DNA of 64,000 nucleotides from Liopterus haemorrhoidalis (Eukaryota; Arthropoda; Insecta; Coleoptera; Dytiscidae). The notes beneath the pieces were generated by a model. The model was not told the origin of the DNA. It did no database searches and saw only the letters and a list, made by a program, of their open reading frames with translations. Shown piece after piece: positions 11,213 through 23,237 of the stretch. Location of the stretch: contig OZ020616.1 of the NCBI GenBank assembly GCA_963971575.1, positions 54,543,201 to 54,607,200 of the forward strand, read 5' to 3'. A program made the position numbers and the translations under genes. Positions within the stretch are counted from its first letter, which is position 1. Every line of letters starts with the position of its first letter.

Positions 11213-12830
11213 AGGGTTTTGTAGGTATGACCACCAAAAAACCTTTATAACGTCACTCATGTGTCTGTCTGTCTGTACGGTAGAAATTGTAGCCAAACGG
11301 CTGCACATAGAAAGTTGAAATTTGGCACACTTGTACAACTTTTTGACCCACATATAGGAAAACTATAGAGAGTTTAAAAAAAAATACAGCGCGGGTTAAA
11401 TATAAACAATCATGTATTTAATAAAAAAAATATATATTTTTTTTAAATTTTGATTGGGATACCAAATGAAACCTCTTAATGCGTGGATCAACCAACAAAT
11501 TTTTATTTTTGATAAATCTTTTTTTTTTAATGGATTTTTGCAAAAAAAAAAAAAAATGTCCCCCAACCTATTTCCCAAATTGATCTAAATTGATCTAAAA
11601 ATCTAAAAATCTAAAAAAAAAAATCTCCGTATTAAAAATTGATGGGAACCGAAATAATTCAACAGGAATTTTTGACCAGATACATTTTTCAGAGAAATCA
11701 CTAGAAAGTTTCTAAAATCTAGAAATCTAGAAAGACGTAGATTACGGAACTAAAGATATTTTTTTGAAATTCGTTTCTTTTAACACGAATTTAGCCAAAA
11801 ATGTACAAAAGTTCTTGTCCCGAACCTTTTTACCAAAAAGGGTTAAACCAAAAATCTGAAAAAATTATAGGTAATGTATTATGATATCTGAGCCGGAAAC
11901 GTACGAGAGGAATTTTAGGTCAGAATGTGTTTTTGAAAAATATGGCAGTTTTTGTGTTTGAAAAAAGTTATTATTTTTTAAATTCATGGTTAAATTATGG
12001 TGTATTAACAGTGGGTGTATTTTTTTGGAATTAAAAATTTAAAAAAATAATATATTTTTTAATAGTTGCGAACTGAGTTACTCACACCACACTACACTCT
12101 ATACTGTAAAATATTTCTTATTAATCTAATGAAGACTTGAATACGAAGCAAATGCAGAAAAAATGTTGGGATATTTGGAAAGTTATTTAAATTTTCTTTA
12201 AAAAAAAAATTAAATGTTCTCAAATAACGAATAAAAGTGATTATCAAAAAAACTGTAGATTTTGATGTGATAAATATACCTAGACAACCAGTATTATATA
12301 TATATATTTATTAACAGCCTTGCGGCCAATAAAAAGACAAATACATACAAATTAAACAAACAAGATAAACTATACAAAAAAAAAAAGAATAAATAAATAA
12401 TGAACAAAAATAAAGAACATATAAAGTTTGAAATTGTCCTCAATAATACTATTATACAATTATTACATTATAAGAAATAACGTTTTAATACATTATAGTA
12501 AAATAATGTTGTGACAGACTAAATTTGTCTATGAACAGCTGACCATTTCAGGTTAAAAGTGTTATCACAAGTAAAGCAGTTATGAACAAGCTTGTTCACA
12601 GACTTCATTAATCTGTCACGCAGGTTAAAAACGTATTTCCTGAGGACAGTCATACAAGTACATACATCATTCATTACAAACATTTCACTAGCGCTACAAT
12701 ATTTATGTAACCCATTGATAAGTCTAAATGCATTATTGTAACATGTTGTTAATTATGTTAATTATGTTGGCTTCTTACATTAAATAGCTGCAAAATCCTG
12801 AAATGTGTGAATATTCACACTTCACTTCAT
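11213..12830 (+). mobile_element. TLC element, old diverged copy H, interrupted by a LINE tail
   Basis: Begins AGGGTTTTGTAGGTATGACC with tgtctgtctgtctgtacgg and gccaaacggctgcac. The other end, CTGAAATGTGTGAATATTCAC at 12798-12818 plus the TTCA-TCA end, is present at about 12790-12830. The middle diverges and seems to contain a partial duplication of the segment around cgaacc-gaaatagt. A LINE 3' end lies at 12296-12760. Confidence 0.55.
12296..12760 (-). pseudogene. LINE 3' end with C-terminal coding remnant
   Basis: Minus strand reads MFVMNDVCTCMTVLRKYVFN and LRDRLMKSVNKLVHN, similar to the extreme C terminus of insect CR1/R-type LINE polyproteins. A short UTR follows, then an AT-dinucleotide tail next to cttgcggccaataaa on the plus strand. 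Confidence 0.5.
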
Positions 12831-12839
12831 TTTTTTATA

Positions 12840-12896
12840 TTTTTTATTGTAGGCTGAAGATGCGTTAACTTATAAAACGCGAAACGTCCCTAAATT
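12840..12896 (+). ncRNA. Hammerhead ribozyme, minimal PLE type (HHR2)
   Basis: Core CTGAAGA (12854-12860; the U7 position is free to vary), helix II GCGTT/AACGC (12862-12866 with 12876-12880, one unpaired T before it), then GAAA at 12881-12884. Helix III is the palindrome ACGT (12884-12887), then C12888; predicted cleavage after GTC, between 12888 and 12889. Helix I is TAGG (12850-12853) with CCTA (12889-12892). No PLE protein fragment is visible next to it. Confidence 0.78.
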
Positions 12897-13375
12897 TTTT
12901 GTTTCATTTAAAACACTTAAAAATTATGATTTAAGAAATATACTTATTCCTTTATATATTGACAATGCTTTGCATCGAGATAATGTTACTGAATTCACCA
13001 AACGCAGTACAAATGTTTTGTGAACAATTATCTAAACAAAACAATATAAACAGTAATTGAAATTCACATGTATCATAATTAGAAGTAATGAATTAATAAC
13101 TAATTAATAACTGTTTGTAAAAAGTTAATCAAAAATGTAACATGGAACAAATTATAAAACAACACAAAATTATACTAAATTAACTACAAAAACATTAAAT
13201 TATTTATTTAATATCATGCACATGAATATTAAACAATATTATTTATATTTTAACTGATTGCTGCTCTGATATGCCAATCACACAAATTATGCAATTATCC
13301 ACATATTAACTCACACGAAAAAATTCAGTAAAAAAACAGTTTACAGAATTTTTAATAACTCTGGATAATTATTCT

Positions 13376-14110
13376 ATGGATAAGTCCACACAACGTCGCT
13401 TATGTGTCTGTCTGTACGGTAAAAATTGCAGCCAAACGTCTGAACCTTTAAAGTTGAAATTTGGCATCCTTATACAACTCTTTGACTTTGAAAAAACATA
13501 TCATGAGTAGTAGTATGAGTAGTAATGGAAGTCGGATGGTGCGATATCTGGACCATATGCTCCGAATACCATTTGTTCTGCTCTCTACAAAATTCCTTTA
13601 ACGGAAAAAATTTCGCATCTTTGGACGATATCAAAATTCACCTCTACAGATTTTTCGAGAACAAAGACGGAACCTTCTGGAGAGATGGCATTATGAAATT
13701 GCCTGAGCGTTTGTCCAAAGTGGTAGAAAATTATGGACAGTACATTTGATAATAAAAGTTTTTTTTAGAATGTATATTTTACTGAATAAAAATATAGAAG
13801 ATTTAAAAATATACATCGCGGGTAAAATATAAACTAATAGGTATTCAACGAAAACATAAATATTTTTTTAAATTTTGAGTGGGGTATCAAATGATACCTC
13901 TTAATACATGGATAAAACAACAAATTTATAGTTTTGCAAAAAATGTGTCAAAATTTTTTGTTCCCCACCCTATTTCTCAGAAGAGTTGATCCAAAAGTCT
14001 GAAAAACTCTCAAAAATGTATATTGATGAGAATCAGAATAGCTCAACAGGAATTTTTTATTAGTTTTTCGAAAAATATAGAATTTTATATCATTGAAATA
14101 CTAATAAAAA
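13376..14110 (+). mobile_element. TLC element, diverged partial copy I, interrupted by a mariner tail
   Basis: Left part (13385-13490) matches the TCTG/ACGGTAAAAATTG end region. After an insert at about 13500-13790 the match resumes (ttttaaattttgagtggggtatc, then ccccaccctatttctc, then ctcaacaggaatttt). Confidence 0.5.
13555..13751 (+). pseudogene. C-terminal fragment of a mariner transposase
   Basis: Reads SEYHLFCSLQNSFNGKNFAS, then FFENKDGTFWRDGIMKLPER and a final VENYGQYI with double stop. This is the end of a mariner-type DD34D transposase (the Y-H-L-F-x-S-L-Q-N block just after the third aspartate). Everything upstream is lost. It lies within an old TLC copy. Confidence 0.75.
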
Positions 14111-14218
14111 ATAATAATAATAATTTATGGTATCATTAGAAAGCTCTTAAGACGTAGTTTAAGGAATGATCTAATAAGTATTAGTATGCAAGACACATGG
14201 AAAGACCAGAAATTAAAT

Positions 14219-14778
14219 AGACCGGGAACTCATGACAGTTTTTGATTTCATACAGCATGCCTTTTGGAGGAGAGAATATTTACCCTGTGACAACAAAAAA
14301 GGGAAGGTACTAAACCCCTGCACGCTTTCCGGTCATAGGGAAAATTGCATTTCCACTTAAACACAAAATTTTTGTGCTTTTCTCTGATTTAATATTGCTT
14401 GCCCTTTTGTCAAAAGAAAGTTATAACAAATTTAAAGTCTTTTAAATATATGCATGCGATTCGGAGGGTCCCAAAGAGCTCAAACGGTCATGTGATCTTG
14501 TAATAAAAAAATATGATTTTCCGCGTTTTCATACAGCATGCCTATAATTAAAAGACTTTAAATTTGTTATAACTTTCTTTTGACAAAAGGGCAAGCAATA
14601 TTAAGTCAGAGAAAAACACAAACATTTTGTGCAAGTGGAAATGCAATTTTCCCTATGACCGGAAAGCGTGCAGGGGTTTAGTACCATCCATTTTTTGTTG
14701 TCACAGGGTAAATATTGTCTCCTCCAAAAGGCATGCTGTATGAAATCGGAGACCAAAAATGTCATGAGCTCCCGATCT
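14219..14778. mobile_element. Foldback element with inverted arms of about 225 bp
   Basis: Left arm 14219 to about 14445 (accgggaactcatgac...cttttaaat) is an inverted match to about 14545-14778. The arms share gcatgccttttggagga, cccctgcacgctttccgg and ttgtcaaaagaaagtt. The spacer is about 100 bp. No target duplication is obvious. Transcription would give a long hairpin RNA. Confidence 0.75.
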
Positions 14779-14854
14779 AAAAGATCTGGATGGCGGACTT
14801 GTGTGAGTGAGGCCAAAAATCAATCCGATTGACAATGCCTAAAGAAGAAGAAGA

Positions 14855-14946
14855 ATATATCGCTAATGGGCGTGAAAAAGGTATTAATTCTTATCTTCTT
14901 AAATATGGCTGATCTACGTTTTCGCCCCCATCAGCGATATATTCTA
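14855..14946. mobile_element. Small inverted-repeat element
   Basis: gaatatatcgctaatgggcg at the left is inverted at the right as cgcccccatcagcgatatattc. About 92 bp, hairpin-forming. It follows a GAA run that may be the tail of a degraded LINE. Confidence 0.5.
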
Positions 14947-14949
14947 GTA

Positions 14950-15696
14950 ATTTAGATAACTGAGCTATTTGGGCCTTATAAATCTCGTGTTATGCGCAAA
15001 TAGCCCTCGTTGGTGTTGGCAAAAAAAATTAGCTTACTTACTTATTGTCATATCAAAAAAAAATAAATATAATTGCCAACCTTCAAATAAAAAGAAAAGT
15101 TAATTTCTGATTTGAGTAAACAGGGATCGAACTCATGTCTCTGTGCTATTCTCTCCTCTTTTTATGTCGTTTTTACGTGTACCAATACATGATTTTGTAC
15201 TTGCTCATTTTTATTTTTAGTTCGATTTTTTCATTGCTTATGTTTAGTCTTTTTTCCCATATCTGATTTATTATTTTGTACTGATTAAACTTTTTATTTT
15301 TGGTTAATTGTGATTATTAAAAATAATTGTAAAAGTTTTAATGTTATGGATATAAAAGCCAATAAATTATTTTGAAAATAAATAAATTTGTCAATAACAG
15401 TGCAGCGACCGTTAATATTTTATTTATTTAACAGTTGGAATATTTACACAATTTATCACGAAGACACGAAAATCGATATGAAACTTATTACCAGATATAT
15501 TATTCAAAAGTTTCATATTTCAATAAATCACTTCCAGGTATTATTTCTTCATTATTCATAACTTAGCATTAAGTGAAAATATTGCATTAATTCGAACAAA
15601 AAGATTACATTTACATTGTTTCAAGTTATTTATTTTATTCTCGACAGGCGTCTAAAATCTAATTAGCCAGAGGAAAGGGGGTGCTATTTCGAGATT

Positions 15697-15700
<4 letters not shown>
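14950..15700. other. No gene recognised
   Basis: AT-rich DNA with no family match I can name. Confidence 0.4.

Positions 15701-15701
<1 letters not shown>

Positions 15702-15752
<51 letters not shown>
15702..15752. repeat. (CT)n microsatellite
   Basis: About 25 uninterrupted CT units, then a looser ct/ccct run. Confidence 0.95.
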
Positions 15753-15760
<8 letters not shown>

Positions 15761-15984
15761 CTCCCCCTCTGTCCCTCAATAACCAAAGATTAATAGATTC
15801 AAATCATAAGATCAAAATATTATATTAGACCTGATAATCGCTACACTGGCTATTTTAATTCTGCCTATTATTTCCAAAGGCCAAAAGAAAAAGAAGTAAA
15901 AGACTTGAAGAGCAGAATATTTTTATTTTTAAGGGAGAGGGTTGAAGTTCCCTCAGTATCGTCCAAGTTTGTCCGCAACGTGTT

Positions 15985-16083
15985 CGTCTCACAGAAGAGA
16001 CGAGTAGTATAACAAGTGTGGTTCTGTGACACGAGTGTCATCGAGTGTCACACAATCATACTTGTAATACTACTGAGACACTC
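15985..16083. repeat. Hairpin-forming inverted repeat
   Basis: gagtagtataacaagtgtgg...gtgacac is matched in inverse by gtgtcacacaatcatacttg...tactactgagac, arms about 38 bp with a few mismatches. It lies at the broken end of the RT fragment to its right, so it may mark an insertion. Confidence 0.6.
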
Positions 16084-16099
16084 ACCTCTTACCTTCACG

Positions 16100-16510
16100 G
16101 AAAGGTCGAGGAAGTTTTATCCCAGCAATCTTGGGAACCGCACTATGTTTCTCCCAGCTGAAGTTTGCACCTATTGTAACACCTAAGAACGTAACAGTTT
16201 TTAAGTAACGTTAACAGTCGCTAAGTTTTTAAACTCATGACATGGAGTTCTAAGATTTTGTGTCTTTGTTTCATTAATTATCAGTTTATCTCTAAACCAA
16301 TCACTGCTATATTCTGTCATAAATCGGTTGCAATCCAATAACTGTTCATAGTTAGGACTTTTATTTAAAAATGTTGTATCATCCATGTACATGATGGTCT
16401 TGGTATCTTTTGTGTACATCGAAAGATCATTTACATAAATTATAAACAGTAGCGGACCTAGAACAGAACCTTGCGGTACTCCAGACTGTGTCAATAGCTT
16501 TTCAAAGTTT
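16100..16510 (-). pseudogene. LINE reverse transcriptase fragment, family X copy 1
   Basis: Minus strand: TQSGVPQGSVLGPLLFIIYV, NDLSMYTKDTKTIMYMDDTT (the Y-x-D-D catalytic block, here MYMDD), NRFMTEYSSDWFRDKLIINE, and in another frame VTFLGVTIGANFSWEKH. This order (PQG, YxDD, LGV) is the palm and thumb of a LINE RT. A frameshift lies near 16200. A shorter copy of the same family is at 19683-19850. Confidence 0.75.
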
Positions 16511-17560
16511 TGGCCATTAGCTCACACTTAAGATTTTAAAATTGATACACTATCAGTGCTAATCTTATAATGATAATAATAATAATAGCCTATAGGTCCC
16601 ATTGTTGGGCAAAGGCCTCCCCCAAGTTTTTCCAGTTTTCTTTTTGTTTAGTAAATGTTGGCCATTACTTATTAAAATAAGTTAATCACTCCATCTGGTG
16701 CGCTGTCTTCATTTTCTACGTTTACAGTCCCTTGGTATCTATTCTGTGAGTCTTTTACTCCATCTGTCTTCTACTAATGATAGTTTTTTTTTATTGAAAT
16801 GTCATATGAGAAACAGTCAAAGGCTTTTGGCAGATCTACTTTCCGACATATTCGACGAAGATGTTACTGTAGTTCAACCCAGCTTCCCTTGCTGAGATAT
16901 CTGTGTCCTAAGGGGGACCATCTTGTTATCTGACCAAATATCCAGCACATTTCTATTTTGGTTAAGTTTTTGCTGTTTTTGTTACTTTATTTATTTTTAT
17001 TTTATGGGGTGTTTTGATGGTGCTAACTGGAATGTTGAGAATGGATCTATCTATCTTTATTTATTATTTTATTTTACTATTTTTGATGCTTGGTTCTTTC
17101 ATAAGACTCCAAGTAGTACTCAGCACAAGAGACCATGATTAAACATACAGAAATTCGAAGATAGGTGTTTGTTTTCCTAATTTTCAAGATGAATTCGTTA
17201 AAATATCGTATAAAAGACATTGTATCTTCTAATTTTCCTCTTAATTTAACATGGTGAACAACAAACCATTTGTGGTCTTTCAGTGTATCATGTTTCTACT
17301 GAAATTAAAGATTGGTTCACATAAATCCTTTAAAGCGTGGTTTAAATCGAGTGTTCTACCTCACTTGAAACACTCCACTTGTCGGATTATAAAGGATTTG
17401 GTTATTGTAAAAGCTTCCATGGAATCACCACCTAATACAATGTAATACTATTAAAAACAACGATTTTTAGAATCCACCGAAAATTCAGACCACATTAAAG
17501 CGTTACTAAAATCTCTCTATACTTGATACCTAGCAGATATTGTACCCTGGTCATATTATA
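16511..17560. other. No gene recognised; short retroposon-like phrase
   Basis: The phrase ccattgttgggcaaaggcctcccc at 16596-16622 is a common one in insect retroposon tails. The rest is unassigned. Confidence 0.4.
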
Positions 17561-17580
17561 AGGAATATACTCTGATTTTT

Positions 17581-17627
17581 AGGGTTTTGTAGGTATGACC
17601 AAAAAACCCTTATACCGTCATTTTGTC

Positions 17628-17685
<58 letters not shown>

Positions 17686-18599
17686 TCGGTAAAAATTGTA
17701 GCCGAACGGCTAAACCTAGAGAGTTGAAATTTGGCATGCTTATACAACTCGTTGACCCGCACATAGGAAAAATACCAAAACATCTAAAAAACATATCCCC
17801 CTAAAAATATAAACAAATATGTGCTCATCGAAAAAAAAAAAATTTTTGTTTAATTCTGAGTAGGGTATCAAATGAAAGCCCTTGGTACGTGGATTAACAA
17901 TCAAATTTTTATTTTTCCAAAATAAATTATTTTGAAGCGATTTTTGCCAATATTGTGCAAAAAAAATTTTGTCCCACACCCTGTAGCCCAGATGGTTTAA
18001 ACTAGTTTAAACTGGTTTAAACTAGTTTAAACTGGTTTAAACTTTTTGCTAATAATGTTGACAACTTATACGCTAAACAGTAACGTCTTTCTTGGTGCTG
18101 TGGCTAAGATACTTGCGTTCTGTCCAAGAATTCGTAATCGGACTCATGTTCGAGTCCTACGTGAGGAGACAATATTATTTTTTATTTATTTTTTGCATTT
18201 TTATATTGTTTAAATTATTTTTTCAAAATTTTAATTATATTTTGGCAATTGTTGCATTTAATTTTTAATAGCGTAAATTTAATAACCAGTGGAAATTGTT
18301 GAAATTATAATTTAATTATATATTTGAATGTACACGAAATCAAAGGGGAGGAGCTATGACTAAAAACAACCAATGGAAGCCATAGGCGCAATTTTCAAAA
18401 TCTTAATGAACCTTGATATATAAAAAAAAAAAATACTGCACATCTTTAAAAACTTAAATAATGGTAATAGGCATTCGAATTAAAATTCATAAAAAAATAT
18501 TTTGTCATAAAATTTGTTTTGGCACCCCAAATAATCATCATTCACTTACTAAATACCTGCAAAACCCTGAAATGTGTGAAAATTCACACTTCACATCAA
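17581..18599 (+). mobile_element. TLC element copy B (1019 bp, complete)
   Basis: From AGGGTTTTGTAGG to TTCACATCAA, flanked by T runs. The TCTG tract is expanded here (about 17625-17684). The tRNA-like cassette at about 18090-18168 is unlike that of copies A, E or F: A-box-like TGTGGCTAAGATAC and B-box-like TGTTCGAGTCC. Just before it is a short array of ggtttaaact units (about 17992-18040). The right half carries the type-1 terminal block (aggcattcgaattaaaattc). Confidence 0.8.
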
Positions 18600-18950
18600 T
18601 TTTTTTATAAAGAGAGTGACGTAACAAGCAATTGCCTATTAAATTTACATAACACGTGTGAAACAGACTTATTTTAAGCAAATAAAATGCTGGAAACAGG
18701 AGAATAATAAGAAGAATTTTCGTTTTCAGTTCGTATACAGCCTATTTTACCAACAATTCTGGTTAAAATACAAACTAACCTCCAATATAGCTATCAAAGA
18801 ATAGATAGATGTACTTTTTTGTATTTAAAATGCAATAAATTTATTTTTTTCCAGTACAATATTTGCGTGGTTAAAGAGAATATTCGTTAATAATTCTTAA
18901 ATAGATATTGCCAACATTGGTAATGAAATTTTATATGTGTGACTAAAAAA

Positions 18951-19531
18951 TTGATGTGAAGTAGGAATTTTCACACATTTCAGGGTTTCGCAGATATTTA
19001 TTAACTGTGTGATGATTATTTGGGATGCCAAAACAAATTTTATGTCAAAATATATTTTTACGAATTTTAATTCGAATGCCTAATACCATTATTTAAGTTT
19101 CTAAATATGTGCAGTATTTTTTTTATATAACAAGATTCATTAAGATTTTGAAAATTGCGCCTATGGCTTCCATTGGTTGCTTAAATCATAAGCCTCGCCC
19201 TCTGATACCTTCAAATATAGAATTAAATTATAATTTCAACACTTCCCACTGGTTATTAAATTTATGCTTTTAAAAATTAACTGCAACATTTACCAAAATA
19301 TAACAAAGAATTTTGACAAAATAATTTAAACAAAATAAAAATGCAAAAAAAACTGAAAAAAATTTAAATTTACGAATGAAATTTTTCGATGAGCATATAT
19401 TTGTTTATATTTTTAGGAGGATATGTTTTTTAGATGTTTTAGTATTTTTCCTATGTGCGGATCAAAGAGTTGTATAAGCATGCCAAATTTCAACTCTCTA
19501 GGTTTAGCCGCTTGGCTACAATTTTTACCGA

Positions 19532-19565
<34 letters not shown>

Positions 19566-19612
19566 GACAAAATTACGGTATAAGGATTTTTTGGTCATAC
19601 CTACAAAACCCT
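18951..19612 (-). mobile_element. TLC element copy C (662 bp, cassette deleted)
   Basis: Both ends intact (TTGATGTGAAG at left, CCTACAAAACCCT at right) and flanked by A runs. The internal 375 bp or so, including the tRNA-like cassette, is missing between about 19360 and 19385. Useful as a deletion derivative. Confidence 0.78.
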
Positions 19613-19682
19613 AAAAACGAGAATCGTATCAAATGAAATAAATGCAATTTTGTTGTTAAGGGTATCTAATTTTTACAGGACA

Positions 19683-19850
19683 TTTAAAAATGTAGTATCA
19701 CCCACGTACAAGATGGTCTTGGCTTCTTTCATGTATATCGGAAGATCATTTATATAAATTATAAACCGTAGCGGACCTAGAATAGAACCTTGTGGTACTC
19801 CAGACTGTATCAATAGTTTTTTAGAGTTTTTGTTACCAGCCCATGGATGA
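19683..19850 (-). pseudogene. LINE reverse transcriptase fragment, family X copy 2
   Basis: Minus strand: [40 protein letters not shown]. It matches the fragment at 16.1-16.5 kb, but the catalytic YMDD position reads YVGD, so it is inactive. Confidence 0.7.
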
Positions 19851-19924
19851 ACAATAAAATATTAATATAAAGATAAGTATGTAAAACAATATAACCAAGA
19901 TAAGTTACTAAAATAACTGATATC

Positions 19925-20192
19925 CTTGTGAAAATAACTACAATGAAATGGAGATGGGCAGGACACCTTGCCAGAATAAAAGATGGACGCTGGAATAAAC
20001 GTATACTCCAATGGAGACCTTGGGCAGATAGACAGAATCGAGGAAGACCACCTACTCGCTGGACTGACGACATTAAACGCATTGCTTTGAATTGGATCAC
20101 GATGCCTAAAACCGAACAAGATGGGAAATATTCAGGGAGGCCTATATCCAGCAGTGGATCGACGCGGCTGATTGATGATGATGATGATGAAG
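19925..20192 (+). pseudogene. LINE 3' end (RTE-like) with GAT tail
   Basis: Reads MKWRWAGHLARIKDGRWNKR, ILQWRPWADRQNRGRPPTRW, TDDIKRIALNWI, ending in a GAT run that encodes D residues. The WRPW-x-x-x-x-x-RGRPPTRWxDDI phrase is the standard C terminus of a widespread insect RTE-type LINE. 5' truncated. Confidence 0.75.
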
Positions 20193-20209
20193 TATGTAAA
20201 ATTATTTAA

Positions 20210-20800
20210 AACCTTTTTTTTACTATCTTCGATAACTATATTAGTAAATAAGCCACACAGTTATTACTGATCGCCTCTGAGTAAACGTATTTGACTTTTT
20301 ATTTGATTATTTTTTTGTTGAAATCTATATAGAGCGATACTACGCAGTAGGACTCATGAGAGATACGTTCAACCAACGTACTTTTCCATCTCACCTAGGT
20401 GAAAATTGTGCAAAGGCTGTTTATTTGTCGATCTGCGCTACTGTTGACATGTACTGCGAATGACGTTTCTAAAGCTAACAGACGTGCCAATATTGTAAGA
20501 AATATATCTCCCAATTGCCCTGTCTAGGTCACATGGGATATTAAAATTGTGTCAGAAATATCCAGAATTGCTGTAACAATAATTTTTGGTTCATTAAATT
20601 CGTTACAAATATGAATAATGATTTTATCTTTCGAATTTTTGTTATAATATTATGTAGTTCGAAGAACCTGTTTACAAAGTTCTGTGGTATTTTCATATAT
20701 GCAGGTTTATGCAGGTATAAACAGGTGTAAATAGTGTAGACAGACGTTGTGAGGTTTATTATTGCCTTGTCTACTTCTCGTATAATACAAAAGGGGTCAA
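20210..20800. other. No gene recognised
   Basis: The 130-codon minus-strand frame here is AT-rich chance coding. Nothing assignable. Confidence 0.4.
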
Positions 20801-20805
20801 TAAGA

Positions 20806-20952
20806 ATACAAGAATTGAGAGATAGACAAATACCGTGGATAGGACTTGTGATGAGGATGAGGGAGAACAGAATGGTTAGGAAGATATGGAAGAGAAGATT
20901 GAATACTCGCCGACCAGTGGGAAGACCTTGCAAGTTTAAAGAGATTAGCTAA
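20806..20952 (+). pseudogene. LINE C-terminal fragment
   Basis: Reads WIGLVMRMRENRMVRKIWKR, then NTRRPVGRPCK. The W-x-G-H/L-V-M-R-M-x-x-x-R-x-x-R-K-I-W...GRP pattern is another LINE polyprotein end. The first catalytic parts are absent. Confidence 0.6.
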
Positions 20953-21029
20953 CCGAAGATCTAAAACGTATTACTATGCAGAACACATGGATATACGAGT
21001 GTTGCCTCTTATATTTCAGGATTGCGCTA

Positions 21030-22204
21030 AGCTAGGGCTGCCATCTGGTAACTGACGCTTCTATCGTAAAGTTTGACATTTTTAACGATACACGTACTCA
21101 GAACGTTTTGACGTACGAGCGCTATTTGTGTTGTTTACAGTAACTTGAAGAAAATCATTTCTGCTAAAAATGGAATTACAGTGAAACCTCGATATAACGG
21201 ACTTCGATACAACGGACTTCGGATATAACAGACAGCATGTAACCGATCGTAATCTGCACGTTATTGCACACTCGGGGTAAAATCATTTATCGATGATTCG
21301 GCAGATAGAGAAATGCAATTATATTACACGCACTTTCGCAATTTTAGAGAGTTAATAATTAAGAAACAACAAACTTCAAAAATCCAAACAAAAATAAATA
21401 CATTTTTCAATCCAGTGTCACCGAAACCAGGAAGTTCAAAAACAAACATTAACGACTCTCCTCAACGGGCGTATACTAACATATCATCTGAAGACGAATA
21501 AAGTGAAATTTTAAAGTGTAATTAGAATGTAAACTTTCGTTTATAATACATATATTTCTATTTGTTAGTTAATAAATAGCTTATTCAGAAAATTTATTTT
21601 TATATAACGGACATTCGGCTATATCGGACACTCCCTCACCCGCATTGATCCGTTATATCGAGGTTCCACTGTATATCGTGATCATTTTCGAGCGATTATT
21701 TTTTACAACTTTCGACATGGATTAACCCAACAACTGTGCATCGATGAACTTAATTCGACTTTTGGCGATGAAGCCCCATTAAGAACTACTGTTTATCGAT
21801 GGTTTGCCGACTTCAATCTTAGCTGTAGTTCGCTTAAGTACGAATTACGTGAAGGTCATCCAAAATCGGTTGTTATTCCGGAAAACATTGATGCTGTGAG
21901 TGAACTGATACTGCAAGATCATCATGTAACTTATCGTGAGATTGAGGTATTCTTGGGCATTAGTGGAACCAGCATACATTCACTATTCCATGAACATTTG
22001 GCCGTCAAAAATATTTGTTCGCATAATTTGCTATATACAATCGGAAGGTGGATCGGAGTGGAAAAAGTGCTTCGAAAATTGGTTGAAACGCATGCAAAAA
22101 TGTATTGATATCCTTGGAGATTATTTTGAAAAACAAAAAAGCCACTTTTGTTGATAAACAATTGTTTTTGTTCTCAAATCGCGAAATATAAAAGGCAACC
22201 TTCG
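21030..22204 (+). mobile_element. Internally deleted mariner, split by a pogo-type element
   Basis: The right end (GGCAACCTTCG, then TA) and left end (GGGCTGCCATC) form weak inverted ends. The transposase begins at about 21171 with ATGGAATTA, is cut at once by a TA-flanked element (21179-21671), and resumes with RHGLTQQLCIDELNSTFGDE, the mariner helix-turn-helix, continuing to HEHLAVKNICSH (about 22025). A large deletion removes all three catalytic aspartates and joins this to the very C terminus, EWKKCFENWLKRMQKCIDIL. Net mariner length is about 680 bp. Confidence 0.78.
21179..21671 (+). mobile_element. pogo/Tigger-type non-autonomous element, 493 bp
   Basis: Starts CAGTGAAACCTCGATATAAC, ends with the inverse (ATCGAGGTTCCACTG), and is flanked by TA (21177-21178 and 21672-21673). 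These are the known Tigger/pogo ends. Inside, 21313-21501 encodes KQQTSKIQTKINTFFNPVS and ends SSEDE; it may be the acidic C-terminal tail of the lost transposase. It sits in the first codons of a mariner transposase. Confidence 0.85.
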
Positions 22205-22209
22205 TATAA

Positions 22210-22965
22210 TAATTATATAATACTTACACTGCTGTTTAAGATGTTGCAACGTAGGAATGTGCTACCAACCTTTGGAGTCAAATGTAACGTCTGAGTAATG
22301 CTTACATGTTATTGTAACTTTGGCAACTAAATTAATCAAGTATGACTTTTTCTCATAGTTATTGTGAGTGCACTATCTATTTTTTAATATTTAAACTTAA
22401 TCTTGTGGTAAATTGGTTATATCGTAGTTTTATTTCAGTTTTAGATATTCTCTTTGTTGAATAGGTTTTAGCAGGATATCACAGCATACTTTGTGGCAAT
22501 AATTAGCATCCTCTATGGCTAAAAATATGTTTCATGTAGATATTAGCAATATGATTAAAATTTAACAGTACTTTTATAAAGGCCTTGCAACATTACTTTA
22601 ATTTTCCATCCACGTGTAGCTAATGATATTAACCTGGTCGCGAGTGATGAATAAATTAAAAATTCCAAATGAAGAGTCGACTAACAAAGCAAAGCTCTAT
22701 AATATATACGGCGGGCACACAGCCCATCCATTTTCATATATACACAAGCTATATACGTATATGTACAATAACGACATGGATACGTACGGCGAACGGTGAC
22801 AGAGAACTTTCACGGTTCTCTCGTTTCGGCTGATGTATGAACGCAGATGACGCTACGAGCACACACTGAATAGAGATAAGAGAATAGGGGTACCGTATAC
22901 GACGAATTTAATAGAACATCGCGGACCAAACACGCATACACACACAACTACACATACACATTCAC
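22210..22965. other. No gene recognised
   Basis: Less AT-rich towards 22680-22960, where repeated CACA and TATACG phrases occur. It could be an unrecognised element or a host non-coding exon; no support for either. Confidence 0.35.
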
Positions 22966-23237
22966 GTGACCTACATACAGGGTGACGATATTCTATTCCT
23001 GAACCGATATATTATAGAGAACACACCCACGCAATTAATTAATCGGTACTCTTTGAGATATTCCAATACTTCCCTGGTTTCATTTTGCGAACAGTCTTTT
23101 AATTTCGGAGATTTTGTTAAAAATAAATTACAAAAATTTATTTTAGGTGTATTGTAACACTTGTAATCACGGAAAATACTATTGTTAGATATTTAATAAT
23201 GTGTGGGAAAGGTTGTGCGGGTTGCTGACATAAATAA

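Noticed and set aside
20541..20933. 130-codon open frame on the minus strand
   Set aside because: Composition-driven; overlaps a recognisable LINE C terminus on the other strand.
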